64,000 bases of DNA from Acanthochromis polyacanthus (GCF_021347895.1 NC_067113.1:44803474-44867473), one strand, 5' to 3'; positions 45,601 to 60,891 are shown, counted from the stretch's first letter. Program-made: numbers and translations. The notes: generated from the sequence alone by a model not told the origin.

Positions 45601-48600
45601 CATCATGAACAACCTGAAATTTATGAAGAAAAATGAATTAAATTTCAGCAACATTATTCCTCAGTTTATCAATTACACATTACAACTTACAGATCACAGA
45701 GTGTCTACAAAGGAACACAACGTTTAATCACAGCTATCTGGAACTGAACAATATAGTATTTTACTTTATGATCAAAACAACTCAGACAAATAAAAACAAC
45801 AACAAAATGTTACAAGAATGAGGCAAAACGACAAAAACGAGACAAAATGACAAAATATGAGACAAACGACACAAACAAAAGAAGATTTGACAACAAAACT
45901 ACAAAATGGCAAAACGAAAATAGACAAACAACATAAGCGAAAGAAGAACACAAAATGACAAACGATAGGCAAAACAACGAATAAAGTAAAACACAAAAAT
46001 AAGCCAAAAAACACAAGCAAGACAAAAACGACACACAAAACGACAAAAACATGAGACAAAAGAAAAAAACAATAAAAACAAGACAAAATATGACAAAAAT
46101 GAGACACAAAATGACAAAAGAACAATGAACAATCTCATGTTTTATTTTATGATCAAAACAACTTGTCATCGTTTCAAAATTATTTTAAATTTATAATTTT
46201 ACAATTTGCATCTAATGTCTTCTCTGTAATTTTTACACTTTACAAAGTCATCCCACGGGCTGGATTGGACCCTCTGCTGGGTTTGTTTGACACCTCTGTC
46301 CTGTTACACGACTTTTGAGTGCCTTTGCATTTCAAATTAAAATTTATCTCTACGTTGCCATTACATGCTTCCACAAGCCTCCACTTTTATTTATAGCCGG
46401 TGAGAGGGAGAGAGAAGTCCTCAGAGAGAAAAGTGAAGAGAACAAGCAAAATGTAACGCTTGAACTCCTAAATGCCCACTCTGCTCGCTCGTCACATGGA
46501 CCGCACATGTTCTCCAAACAATGCGTCAGCGAATTTGCACCAGATATATATAGAGGGAGGGAGAAAGAGCAGACTGTAAATTAACAGGTGAATCATATAA
46601 GTGCCTCTGAGCCTGACTTCCATTGCGTGGGGGTGTGTGTCTGTCTTATCTAATCCGTGTGCATATGAGCTAAGCTTCTCTCATTTAGATTTTCTGTCGT
46701 CTACCTTCTTTGCCAGTGCGAGTCTGTCCTGTCGGCAGTTCTCAGCCTGCTCGCCGAGTGGCTTCGAGAGTCGGGTCACCTGGTCCACGAGGAGCTCCTT
46801 TTCCAGCAGCTGCCTCTCGCGCTCGGCTAAATTCACCTCGAGCTGCATGTGAGCACACACAGGGATGCCATTATTAGCTGTGGCCTTGCAGCACAGAGAT
46901 CATGATGAAGAGATTTCGGAGGGAAATAGCATTTTAAAGTGGCACCTGCTCGATTTTTTTGACCAGTTCTACAGTCGATGGGTTGCTGCCTTTTAGCTCT
47001 TTGTAATCGACTGTTCGATTCAGACCTTCGAGGGTTTTGTCTCTGGCTTCTGACAGCTGAGGGAAACAGAAAATCAGATGCAATTAGAAGAGGATTGATA
47101 CCGCGTAGGTCTGTATACACAATCAAGTCACTGTTAATGGCGTCAGCTAGCAAATACATCTTCGAAAGCCTCCCACAGGACCTCACACTTCACAAAAGGA
47201 ATAAACAACATGAAAGTGTGAAAGGAAGAATCTAGAATTAGTCTTCTACTGTTTGTGTTTCGAGTGTCTCGTCCTCTAGGCGTTTGAGACACTTATTGCA
47301 CTGGGGATTTAAAAAAAATAAAAAGCTAAAACCCCTTCTTAGCTAAATGTAGTGCCAGAGATGGTGAAGCCACTTCCCGCTAGGTGACAAGTCACTGGCA
47401 AAGAGTGATAAGAGAAACCGAAATTTAAAAAGCCACAGGATCCCTCAAGGGGACTGTAAGATTTTTTTTTTTTTTTTAATAAAAAATTCTGACATCCCTT
47501 AAGACAGCAGAAATAGAAGCGGAGGCATGGATACACAAGAAAGCACAAAGAAGACGACAGATGACAAGAGGAGGCATTAAAAGTAAGTGAAGGGGCAGGG
47601 CGGGTGTTTTAGATTCACGCCTTCAGCAGACACTCTTATCCTGAACAGCTGCAATTAATGAGTGTTGAAGGGGGAGTTGGAGGTTCGCTGGAGTAAAAAA
47701 ATGTGGCGCTGACATGACTTACTGATTAACTCTTTAGACGGATGACAAGAAATTACCATATAAAACATGAATTAAAGGTAGCCTGTGGAGCTCTTGACCT
47801 CTTCTAATGAGTCGGTCCTCGTTTTTCTTGCCTGATCTCGTACACTCATTCATGTGAACTTGCATGCAGGAAACACGTTTAGCATTCCTGCCACTGCGTT
47901 TCATTCATCAAGTGACCAGAATGCACCTTTTCCTTCAACTTCAAGCTTAAATCTGAGGCTTTCCTCAGTAAAAATTCAACTTATTTTTCATGTACATTTC
48001 TGTCATGTTTTATGATTCTATTCTGTAAATATTACAGCTCTTCTCTTTAAAATCAATCAATTTCATTTTTTCAATTATGACATTTATTCATGCAATTCTG
48101 ATTTGTTTTTGTAAAAATTTCTCCCACTCTGCCATGTGGGGTTTGTTTATAGGTGGCCATGCTGGTTTTAGGTCTGAAAACAGCAAAAATGTCAACTATG
48201 TTACAAAAAGTCCCTCAATGATATATTGACTCTCCTACAGGTACTTTGACCTCTGGCTGGACTCTTCACTTTCTTTCACTTTCAATATTCTACTAACCTT
48301 GCCAGCAAGTTCATTTCTCGCGATATTTGTGAGTTCACAAATCTCTCAAGAAACCATCTTGCTCCGCTCCCGCCTTCACTTTTCGTACAGCACCAAGTTG
48401 GTTCGGGCCAATCACGCAGCAGTATTCGCGTGTGGGGCGGGATATCCGGGTGTGAAGACGACACCAAGCGCCAGTAGATCAAAACAAACATGGCAACAGA
48501 GGACAATGATCCTGTAGATGCTGCTATTAAGTCAGTTTTAGTTGAATCTCCTATCGCTTCTTTGAAGGAAGAACAACGAGAGGCGCTTTGCGCATTTCTG

Positions 48601-51600
48601 GATGGTAAAGAGGTTTGTGCTTTTTTACCAACGGGTTTTGGTAAGAGTTTAATCTACCAATTGGCTCCACTCGTTGTGAAGATCCCGCGATTGGCTAAAA
48701 ACAAACCTGTCAGAGGCGGGACATACTGTTGCATTGTCTAATCCGTGCCTCTTTCCTCCGAACGGATTTACATGGAGCGGTCCCAGATTGATATTGTGGA
48801 GTACTATCAAGTACTACACAATTATTAATCTGCCTATTGCCAGGTTCATATTCTACAGGCTAAGATCAAATCTAGACTGGGGTTCCTTTACTGTAATAAG
48901 GTCTCCTTTACATACTCTGCCAAAAACACTCTTGTGAAGATGACCATCCTCCCCATGTCCAAATACTTCGATGTCATCTACAAAATGGCCCTTAAGTGTG
49001 CCCTTAACAGGCTTGATGATCTTTATCATTCAGCCATCCATCTTCCTACCTTTCTCCACCCACCATTGTGACCTTTACCAGCTGGTGGGTTTGCCCTTCC
49101 TTTACACCAGGCGACTCCAGCACTGGTTTTAACTCGTCTACAAAACCCTATCAGGGAAGACACGTCAGTACCCCGTCCAACCTCCTACACTCCTCCCATA
49201 ATTATCCAGAGGTCCAGGGATCACGTAGCACTCCATGTCTTTGACTGGAAATCCTTTCGCTTTGCTGCAGCAATCAATTGAAAATCCCTCCAAAAATCTC
49301 TCAAACTGTCAGCTCTTCCATCACTTTACATGTTTAAGCAGAAGCTGCAGTCGACCCTAGCCGCCCGCTGCACATGCTGACTGTTTCTCACTGAATTGCC
49401 AGCATTAATTTGGGCTGTTTTTAATCTCTGTTTAAACACGTGTGTCATTTTTTGTATATGTATTGTTTATTTGTTATCTTTCTTCCTGCCGGGAAGATCC
49501 TACCTGGTAATATAAAGAATAAAATGATGAAAAAAGAGCAAAATTCAGCAAACTAACATTTAAAAAGAAGAGTTTAAACTGCTTAAAAAGCAGCGTTGCA
49601 AGTGTTTTATGAGGAAGCAAGCATTCAGTGCTTTAATCAGATCTCAAAACTACACACAAAGTGTTTAGAGTAACTGTATAGAAACTCTATAGTGCACATA
49701 TAAAGCTGGCTTTCCAGGAAAAAAAGCCAAACACCCTCACAATCACTCCTGCTTCCAAGCTGTAGTGCTTCTCTGTTTTCCTCTTTTCATATCACTGTAA
49801 AAATATAAGAGCAGTCAGTACAAATGTATATTTTTTTGTGTTCTGGCATTCAAACGTAAAGATCCGTTATTAAAATTCAAGTGGAGAGCCCAAAGTTTTG
49901 AAAGATATCAAATATGTCAGGCTGAATTCGGGAAGAAAATGTGTATAAGATGATGTGCAAAGTGTCTAAACTACTTCTGTTTGATGGAACTGTGCAGCCA
50001 AAAAAATATAATAGTGACAAAACTAAACAATCCACTGGAGTCTTGTATAAACAGCTACATGTTCAGAATATACATGTCTCACAGGCAGCGTGGAAGAACA
50101 GTCTTACAACCTTTAAACAGATGTTCAACCTTTAGTTTAAAGCAGCACTGGAAATTATTTTTTATCAACTAATGAACCAATTGAAAGAAATTACCACTAT
50201 ATTATCTGAAATAATGATGATTATTTGCAAAGTACAGCTGCAAAATGAATCACCTGGTCATTATACTTCATGGAAAAAGGGGTTCTTTAATATCCAGTAT
50301 TGAAAGTAGATTATAGACAAAGATAAATAAGAAGTCGGGTGGCCTTCTAACCTCTAAGCAAGGACGGCAGATGGAAACGAGCAATTAAAAGGAGCTGCAT
50401 TATCTCAACGGGGAATTCAAAAGCCCAGTGGCACCATTACAGCACAATAAAAGCGGTCTATATATAAAATATATGAAGCTGAGACGATCAAGGAGCCACC
50501 ACGACAGGCAAAAGAAAAAAAAGGATGCAAGCAGAAAATAGAAAAAACTTCGATCGGATGACAGCAGAGAGAGAGAGAGAGAGAGAAAACATGAGAAGTA
50601 TTAATAGACGCCCGGGGAGATCGAAGACAAATTTGAGTGAAGAAGAAGAGATTGGCTGGACAGCAGAGTAAAGAGAAAAGAGGGATGAGTCCAAGAAAAA
50701 CAGGGTGTGGAAAAATGCTGTACACAGCCGGCCTGACCTGAAGTGACCTTGCTTATGAAACAGCAGCTTCTCTCCACTCCACCGTACGGTATAGAGGCGT
50801 GCGAACGTACATGAACGAATCTAACGCGAGTGAAGAGAAGACGGTGTGGAACAAAGCGATGATTCCCATTTTCCCCTCCCTTCCTGGACGGGATTAATGA
50901 AGCCTCTCTTATGTACGCAGACAGCGAGGCTGATTAAAAGTGACTTAGGTGATCAGCCTGTTAAAAAGCTGCTTCTCCCTCACCGTCACATGACTCGAGA
51001 TTTAACTTGATAGCATGGCTGTCATGAGATTAGCTGAAGGTGTCTGTTCGGGTAAAAGTTACAGAGAAAAAAACAAGGGAGGAAAACACCGACAGTGAGC
51101 AGATGACGGACTGAAAGTCAGAGATGTGCTCGGATGCTGGCTGATAAAAGACTGACAGACAGAGGAAGATGAAGTGAAGAAGAGCAAAAGGAGGAACAGC
51201 ACGAAGGCCAGCGTGGGGGAAGGAGCGAGAGATACGATGTGAAAGCAGACAAGGCAGACAGAATTAGAGAGACAAGAGATGCTGAGAAACAGGAACTGGG
51301 GCTGACCAACAGGGACCGGGGTTATCTGTAGATTTCACAGAGAATACGTCTCCAACAACAAAAGCTTGTTCAGCGTATGTGGAGCTGAATGCATGATTAC
51401 AGCATGTCAAAGGCAGAATTGAGCAACAAATCTGGCAAAAATGACTCAGTTTCCTGCTGAGCTTGCAAAGGAACGCCTACAAATATTGTAGTAAGACCAC
51501 TAATTGAAGTAAAGTTTTTGAGATGACTGCTTTCCTGTTTTGCAACTCTACAGCATTTTGCATAACTGTGCAATTTTTCAAAAGGGGATAAAAAAAACAT

Positions 51601-54600
51601 TTTGCGACATTCTTGCAGAATTACAATGCAAGAGTTAAGACTGGAGGGACTCTAGCTAATGTATTTCTTTGAAAAGTTCAGTTTCTAAAGCAAAAAAACT
51701 CATAATAACATCACCACTTCTTACACTGTATAGATAATGCTCTGATACATTACCAGCATCAACTGGTAAATTAATTTACTCCCTCTGGATGGCCCTAAAA
51801 CTTAAGTTTCCTCATTTGAGTACGGGTCATTCCATCAAGTCATCACATTTTTTTGAACAATTTCTGCTCGACCACTTCTGATTTGTCCAAACTGTCTACA
51901 GCACAAAATATGAAAATTTGCAAAGATATCTGTGAAATTTTAAAGATAAAGATAAGATAAAGATACAGAGACTTTATTGTCACTGTGCATGAAATTTGTC
52001 TGGAAGAACACGACAATTAGCAGCAGTGCGAGTAAGAACAAAAATACTCTTAAAAAATAAAAAGAAGAATCAAAGTACTATATACAAAGTAAAGTGGTCA
52101 GTGTTGATAAAGTGGTCAAGTGTTGAAGTATGTTCTTATTGCACAGATGAGCCGGGAGGGGGATGTCTGGGTGGTACCTTGATAAATCAAAAATTTTCTA
52201 ATAAATAATCAAAAGAACTTCCTATTCACCCATTTTCAGCTGTTTTTTTTTTTAATGTCAGTCCATTTAGTTTTGTTACTTTTGTAACATGCAACTACAG
52301 TGTTCAAAAACTATCAATATTTGACTTTTGCATAATTCTTTTTTTTGGTTGCGGCATGCTTAAAGTTGGACTTTTCGTGAGTGCTTAAATATTTTTTCAT
52401 ATTTCAGCTCATCCACAATCAAAGACTATTTTAACTACTTGTTCAATATTGCAGATTCCGAATCAGTGACATGATGACAAATAAGCGTGAACATTTCAGG
52501 CTTACATCTTTAATAGCTCCTGAGATGTTGTCGTTCAAAGGTAGATTCAAATATCAAACGAGCTGAAAGCGGCATTTTTGGAAAAAACATTATCTCGGAA
52601 AGCAATTTCAATCTAAAATTTGACTGATATCCTTTTGAATATTCATAGTTTATGATAGAAAAGTTTCAAACAAATCAGAGCTGTTCGAAATGAAGAGATG
52701 GAATAACCTGTATTTAAATGTTTGATCAAATCAGCACACTCAGTAAGTCACCACTAAGGAAAAAACGCACATTTCTTTGTCTAAACAAACACCAACTCAT
52801 TTCAAAGCCCTAAATGTCACTGAACTTCAGCTGTCAGACTCCTGACTGAGACAGGTGTGTCCACTCTTCACTTCTGAGTCTGATTGATGTGCGTTCCTCC
52901 CTCATATGTAACCACCCTAAGTCACTTAAACACTACATGATGGATGGCATACAGAGTGCCGGTGTCACCCTCCTTCTCCTCTCTCCAATCTTCAATCAAT
53001 CTTTTTTTCTCCCCCTCCTGCTCGTTGCATTTTATGCCCGTCCTCTTCCCTCCGTTCGCATACACCAACGTTTGTCTTTCTCTTTGTATTCATCTGTCCC
53101 TGTGTCAGTGTCTCAGTTCTGCCTGCCTGCCTCTCTGTTTTCTTCATCTGACAGTCAGAAATAATAGCCGCTTTCCTGGTTCATGAACGCTGTAAAACAT
53201 CGCACATCCGACAGCATCCATGCAGCCTACAATTTGCATATCATTTGCATAATTTCAGCTCAGTTAGCGGTTAACTTGACGGCTTTAAAAGTAATAGATG
53301 ATGCACTGCATGCTCAACGGTGTAATCATAAAATAAATAATGACCTTATTTATATACCAGCATCCCAAAATTAGGTTACAGAAAGTCTCGTAATCAACAC
53401 AGATAAAAGACAAAAGGGACGGATCAGTAAAGCAAAAAGGTCAGTAAAGTAAAACTACCCCAGAGGCCGCTGGAATATATAATAAAATTAAAGTTAAGGG
53501 TATATTTTGAGGAGAGATTTGCGAGACGATACTCATTCTGCCGGCTTGAATTCCTCAGGCAAATCATTTCACAGCCTTGAAGCCTCTGACAACAAAAGCC
53601 CTCAGTTTTCATCCTCAATCTGGGATACAGGAATAGTTGTAAGATTCCTGCCTGCAGAGCACCACGGGATACATTAAAGTTCATAATACATTAAAAGAAA
53701 GATAACTAGGGGGAAGACACACTGTGGAGAACCATGAAAGTAATCAGATATCATTTAGATTTATGGCCCATGGATTGAAATATATGCTAAATTATTATTG
53801 GATTTGGTTGAGGAGGTAGAAACATCTTGAGGGTAAAAAACAAAAACAAAACTACATTTCTTAGATTTCTATTTAACCTACTTATGGTTTAAATGCTGAA
53901 AGAGTGTGTTTTCTGTATGTTTGAAAAGCAGCAGCACAAAATTTCACTGAAAATCCAAGCACAAATTTACCAGTGATTCCACAAACAGATTTGTAAAACT
54001 ATCATGACCACATTTGGCCTTAAGCCCACCGCTGTCTGAGGAGTTAGAAATCTAGATATTCTTGGCTATTTAGCCAGCAGTCTCAAGAGAAATGAGATTT
54101 AAGAAGTGAGCTGCCAAATGACTTTCAAGGGTTGTTGAGTTTCTTATAGCACACAAAGCCTTTTGGTCAGCCTTCCTGTTTCTGTGTGCCGGCTGTTCTT
54201 TCTTGCTCTCGACCCCGTCTGACTTTCTCACATGCAGTATACATCAGTGATTCCCAAGCAGGGGTGCGAGTACCCTGAGGGGTACTTCAGTAGCCAAAGG
54301 GTATATTGAAAAATTAGTTCTACTCATCCGAAAAAACAAATTACAACCTAATTAAAGACGTGAGTGGACCTGGACAGGCTTGAGAACTTGAGAAGTTAAC
54401 AGTTATCAGCAAGTAATAAATAATCAGGACAAACGGGCAGCCAAAAGGAATTCATAAATTGTTTAAATTGATAAATAGCAGTAAAAGAAGTGAATAAATA
54501 ATTGAAAGAGCGACCTAAAACCGTGCTTATCGTATGGATAAACTGTTTGCGATCAGGATGTCTAAACAGTTCAAGTCTTTACAGGCAAGTCTCGTCACTT

Positions 54601-57600
54601 GGCAGCCTTCTTGATAACATCCCCTGTAGTTATTTCAAGCTAACAGAACCAGATGCCTTGAATGGGAAGAGACCCAGAACTGCAATTTAAATAGTCATGG
54701 AGATATTAAAACCGCATGTATATGATCACCAGTCAGATCTAATAGAGACTTAAAAAGTTTGGTAATTTTGCCCCAAAATAAGGTTTAAAAAGCATTTCCT
54801 TCACCACACCTTAGTCCCTGCGACAACATGATTGGCTGGATGTTTCCTGGTTTGACTGTTACAAAGCAAAGGATTGGCTTTTAGGGGAAAGGGTGGGATA
54901 AACAACTATCAGCTTGGGTGTTCGAGAATTTTCCCATAGATTTCTATACAGGATTTTATTAATCACCAAGCTGCCAGTTACAGAGAGTTTTCTTCCTAAG
55001 CAGGGTTTTTCACAGCATTTAGGGCTGAATTGATTGAAGTGAGGACATGTGATACTTTCGCTGATTTCTTGTAAAGGGGCCAAACATGGGCCCCTTAAAA
55101 TTGTCAGCTAGAAGTGGATAAACAAATAAAATTGCTAGCCAAACATATGAACAAACAGAAGAAAAAGCCAGTTCAACTAGGGACAGACAGCTGGACATTA
55201 TCAGCTGACAGCATGGCTAACAGTTTTACAGTTTGTTAGCTAACAGTATGGATTACTGATTGAAAAGTAGCTAAAAGCTAAAAGTATTGATAAACAATTA
55301 GAAATTGTCAGCATGAAGTGTGGATAAATAGTTAAAGTTGCTAGCTAACAGTATATATTTTGGAAAAAAAAATCAGGTGTTTAATGAATGTAATGGATGG
55401 AAATTATATAAATTACATTTCTATGTTAAAATTAATAAGCATCGCCAACCAAATGACCTATTGTAACCATTTTCTGTTTGAAGTATGCTACTACTGGATT
55501 ATTACTATGTAATTATAATTACCATCATGTTATTATAGGTTATTACCTCCATTGTAACTTTATATGTGCCGTTTAATGTGTATACAAACATAAAAAACTC
55601 TATTTTTGTAGTTTTGATAGTAAAACATACAGAAAAACTGACTGTTTATATTTTATCTGGATGAAAAAATATTTGACCAATATTCACTTTTATATAAAGT
55701 GTTGCATCAGATCCAATGTAAAATAACATGAGAGGTGTTGTTGATAAAGGGGTTCTTGAGTTCATATGACTGGCCTGTGGGGATACGTCACATAAGGTTG
55801 GGAGCCACTCGTAAACAACAACACAAACACTGTCAAGACGAGATTCTGGAAGGGTTTCCCCCACAGTAACAAGTTCCAGACAGGTTGGACAAAGATTTAA
55901 GAGAGGGACAGACAAACAATATGACTCACCACCATAGGGACAGTGCTGTCTGTCATCAACCCCACCCTCCTGTAAATCTCGCTCTGCTACCGAGTGTGTC
56001 TGTATGTTTGTGATAGCGCTCATGCCACTGTGTATAACAGAAGTGTAGCCAGTCATTAGACGACTGTTCAGCGATATTCGGATGTCACCAACACAGCACA
56101 GATCTCAGTGTGGGCGCTGATGCATGCGCACCTGTATGCGTTTGAGATGTTGATGTGCCAGCAACTCATAAACAAGTAGTAAATTCAGAATCCGACACCA
56201 AACTCTGTTTATTTTGTAGCAATTAAAATTCCTCAGTGCAAATGAAAGCCTCAGAGTATATTGAACTTCAATAGACTCACAGATGGCCCAATCTATCTTT
56301 GTCAAAAGTTCCCATCAAAGGGAGGAGGGGGGCTCTGTCTGCAATGAACAGATAAACTGGTCACAGATGAATACAAATATACAATATATATGATAAATCG
56401 ACAGCAGGGCAGTTGCATGGAGATTGAATTCGCATAGAGAATGAATTCACAGGCAGAATGAATTGAGCTGGCAAACCTCCTGCAGAAGGAGAGACCCCCA
56501 TGATTCACTTTTTGCACCCGGGGGAGCTCGACGGCTGCACGATGGAAAACTGTGATTTAGAAAATGATTTGCTATTTTCACACAGAGGGGAGGGAGAAAT
56601 GCTGAACGACTGGATGGCTGAAAGGATGGATGGATGAACAAACAGATGGATTGATAAACTAATCAGGGATGGAACTGTTGATTCTCAGAGTTGCGTGATT
56701 ATCCAAACATGACTAAGAGTTTCCAGTTGAGCTGGCATCTCAGCGAGGTTAATTCGAGGTGGTACAGCAGGGCTAAACGCTAACAGCAGCATGCTAAAAT
56801 GGCACAACGGCAATGCAAAAATGCTAATGTTCAGCAGGTATAATTTGCAAGCATCTCGTTTGTAATTTAGTGTGTTAGCATACTGAGAGGAACGAGAACA
56901 TAATTCGTAATTGATTACAAACTTAAATGTCAAATAAGTCCTGGCTTTATAAAGGGGAAATAAATACTACAATTATTACAGCTTTTTCTGTACAAATACA
57001 AGCTGCACAACGGCAGCTTAGGGAGACAGTGATGGGAGTCTGAAGGGCGAGGTCCACTAAATCCGGTACATGATATCTAAATATGCTAACTGGCTACATA
57101 TCAACAATCCTTCTCCAGAATCACAGACTCCGCCTCCAAGTGCGAGACAAATCTAAGTTTTAGCATGATGTTCCCAATGAAACTTTACTCAAGAGCACAA
57201 ATGCCAACGTCTTGGTAGTGCTCAAAGCAAAGACTATAATTCTCTTGGCACTACTTCGAACAGAATCTTCCAAACCATTTCCAGTCTAATAGTTGTGGCA
57301 ATATTTCAATCAGGGATCTAATTCACGCACAGCCAAATGCAAGGTCAGTCAGAGACAGTGAGAAGGACGTAAAGACAGGCCAGGGTTTGGATAGATAAAG
57401 TTACTTCCAGTTAACAAAATTCCTCATGAGAACAATGAAAACAAGGATTGTTTGACAAAGTCAGGAAAGGAAAGAAAACTAACAAAAAGAGAAACAATAT
57501 AAAGTATGAGTGAAAGATTTTTTTTTTTTTTAAAATGACGCCAACGAGGTCTGTTGTAGAAGACAAACAGCAGAAGGCGTAAACAGATGGAGGAAAGGGA

Positions 57601-60600
57601 AAGGGTTGTTTTTCAGAGGAGCAGCACATGGTGAAGTCTCATCCAACGCCGAGTTCATCCAAATGAGCACAAAGCTCAGATAAGAGAAGGTCTGGTCAAG
57701 CAGCAAGTCTGAACTAGTCGTTGTGATCCAGAGCAGCAACACGCCCAGTCCCACGATGCAGCCACTGGCAGGGAAACTCAGCATGTGTTTGTGCGTCTCT
57801 TCTCAAAACTCTCTCCGTCTACGTGCCTGTCACTCTCAATGTATTGTAAAGTTGTTCGAGAATGTTTGCAATGTATTCATGTGCATCCAAGTCTGTCTGT
57901 GACACTTGTGCAGCATGTGCTTGTTTGGGTTTGTCCCTCTTGGTTTAGATCTTTGTCTTTTTTCTGCATCTCTGCCTGTGTTCTGAGGCTAGTTAACAAG
58001 TGTTCTTTCTGTCTCTGTTCAAACTTAGATGTGAGAGAATCACGTCTGAAGAGAGTGTAATAAACAGCCTTTGTTTGAATGATCAAAGACAGATTAGAGG
58101 AACAGTAACGGGGTATGAGCTGAACAATAACATTCCCATAAATGTACTCCTTTCTGTAAATTCTTTTGTTTGAAACGGCGAAGTTATGTGTGTACACTCA
58201 ATATTTTGATACGAGTGCTCTGCTAAGTCCTCGGAGAGACTCCTCTCACATGCACAAGCGAAATTAATCTTGAATATGGTCGAAATATATGTGTTTGCTG
58301 CTATTTACTGAGAGCAAATTAGAATATGAGCAATGAGTCTGTTCATTAAAGAGAAAGCCTTCCTATAGTGTATGTTTGCTCGAGCAAGTCTCATTACAAG
58401 ATAAGTTTCTAAATGCGTTTCAAAACAGAGATCTGCTCATTAGCAGTGAACTGAGCGTCTGAACTGTTCTAAGTATTGTCTTCTGGAGTGCTGCACTTAA
58501 CTGCTCTTACTGGAGTTCCCCTGGCTTGACACCGACAGGCATAAAGTTAAACAATTATCTACAAAACCCGAGACACATCCGACTCACATGCACACACGCA
58601 GTTATGTACTCCCCGTGATCCCGACTGACATGAAATAACTCACATAAATAGTTTTTACGAGTAAGGGTGGGAACGCACACACACACACACACACACACAC
58701 GTAGCTGGACAATAGCATGGAGAAAGTATGCATATCTGCCTGCAAGCCAGAGACTAAGACAAAAGATTCCAAGGAAAACTTTACAGAAACACAATCTGTC
58801 TGCTCGCTCCAACTTTTATGATCTGATTGCACCGGGAAGCTCTAATTGACAGGTCCAACTGCTTCCAGATAGAATTATGAATCCACATCCTGATGTAGTC
58901 GTGGTCACGCTGCTGGAGAAATGTGGACAGCGGTATTCAGCAGACACAATCTGCACCAATTAGTGGTTATGTTAGTGAAGTCACTCTAGGGAAACTGTAG
59001 GGGCGTTACAGAAAACAATAACACAAGCGGGCCATCTGCAAAGCTCATTCAAGATGATAATAAACCTGACGGAGGCTCTAATATCGACCCCGATGAAAAA
59101 TAAGCAACACTAAACTGTTGGGGCCTGCAGTGCACCTTTGCTGTAACGTCTGGGGACTATAAAGTTGGCTGTAGTTTATCAGAAACATTGAAATCAGGAA
59201 GTGTTTTCATTTCTTGTAAACGAGGAGTAAGAGGAGTTACAGAGAAAGGAGAAGTGGGTGTTGGAATAGATTCTAATGAAGGATTTCCAACAAACGTGCC
59301 AATTACCCATTCTCAGCAACTTTAAGTGTCTCATGACTACAACACTTTCATCTTTTTAGGTAATTAGTGTGCACTGTACTTCTGAAAGTTTGGCAAATTT
59401 GCTTCTTTTGTTGATTGTTCTATCAGTGCAAAACTGTCAGCTGTCATTCATGTATCTGGATGCGCGGAACATTTTTTTCTACCTCTATCTGCAGCTCGGC
59501 GATCTCTCCCTCCAGTTTTCTCTTGAGGAGCACCTCCTTCTTCTTCAGGTCTATCTGCCTCTTCTCTTCTTTGATCGCTAACTCCAAGTCTTTCATGTCC
59601 TTCTCCAGAGTCTCCAGAGCCGTATTGGTCTTTGTGATGGCTGCCTCCTGGATGTTTATCTTCTCATGGTAGTTGAACAAAACCTCCTCATGTTCCAGGA
59701 GCTGAATTCCTCTGTGGACATGTGAAGTGGCAAGAACACACACCATTAGACAAAGTGGTTTAAATCCTCTGCTTGCGTTCAGGCAACATTACGCAAACTT
59801 TAAGCTGCGAACGTACAGAATGTTGCGTCGCTGTATGGCAGTTTCGTGATTCTTGTTTGTTTCCAGAAGCGTCTCCTCCTGGATGTTGATCATTTGTGCG
59901 AGTCTCATCAGTTCAAGTTTGTTGTCATCAAACTCCTGACTGATCTGGCGTTGCTTCCAGGCAACCTACGAGATGTTAGGTTAAGAAGGAAAGGTGTGAT
60001 ATGTGAATGTAATATCAGAAAAAAAACAACAACTGCAGGCTGCGTAGATTCTCAAATAAAGAGTCACACGAGATAACTATTTTTGAAATATTTATACAAT
60101 TCAGATTTCTGAGGTACATTTTCCTTTCTATGCCTCTTGGAGCACCAGCTTTGCTTTGATTAGTCAGTTCTCATCATGTGCATCACAGCCTACCGCTTAA
60201 AGAATGTGTTTCTGCCTGTTCATTTCTTATTTTGCCCAACAAAGATCTGTTATATAGAAATGTTGTTCTGTTACATTAAATTCAGTGTGAGCTAAAACTG
60301 CAATGTGCAGATCTTTTTCTGAGCGAACCAAAAACTGTCACTTGTCTAATGTGTAAGACACAGAAACAACAAAATATTCCTTATCAGCAAACTCTGATAT
60401 ATATGTACAGCGATATGCTTTCACCTGATAGTGCTAGAGTTTCAAAATTACTCCAGCGCATTGTCCAAAATGCTGCAAATCTTCCTATTTTTAACACTTT
60501 GGAACTAGTCTTCCTTCTGCTGCATGTCTGCTCATGAAACACACACACACAAAAAGTTACTTGATGTTAAGACCGGATCGTGGTAGACAATAACTTGAGG

Positions 60601-60811
60601 CAACTTCTACAGCACAACAGACAACACAAAATCTCATTTAATCTGTGTTTGTTTTTGTGTCTTTTATAAGATGTGTAAGCTGAAGGACAAATAGTTGATG
60701 TGAGTTTGTCTCACTATCTCTATAAAGCTCTCTGAAAGCGCCGCTCAATATTTAGAATTCCTTCAAAACAACAACTGCAGTTATGGCAGAAAAGTATTTC
60801 CAATTCTCTCT

Positions 60812-60891
<80 letters not shown>

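Larger units (their letters stand above)
47057..59482 (-). other. ccdc146 12.4-kb intron
   Basis: Largest intron in the window. Holds the helicase fragment (48320-48741), LINE remnant (48742-49530), a purine-rich tract (about 50500-51310), a MITE-like element with inserted LINE tail (51824-52710), a hAT-like element (54245-55810), a GCTAACATG piece (56750-56900) and an AC microsatellite (58677-58700). 47057-48300 and 57000-58660 show nothing recognised. In mammals FGL2 sits inside a CCDC146 intron; no fibrinogen-like exon is seen here. Confidence 0.6.
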
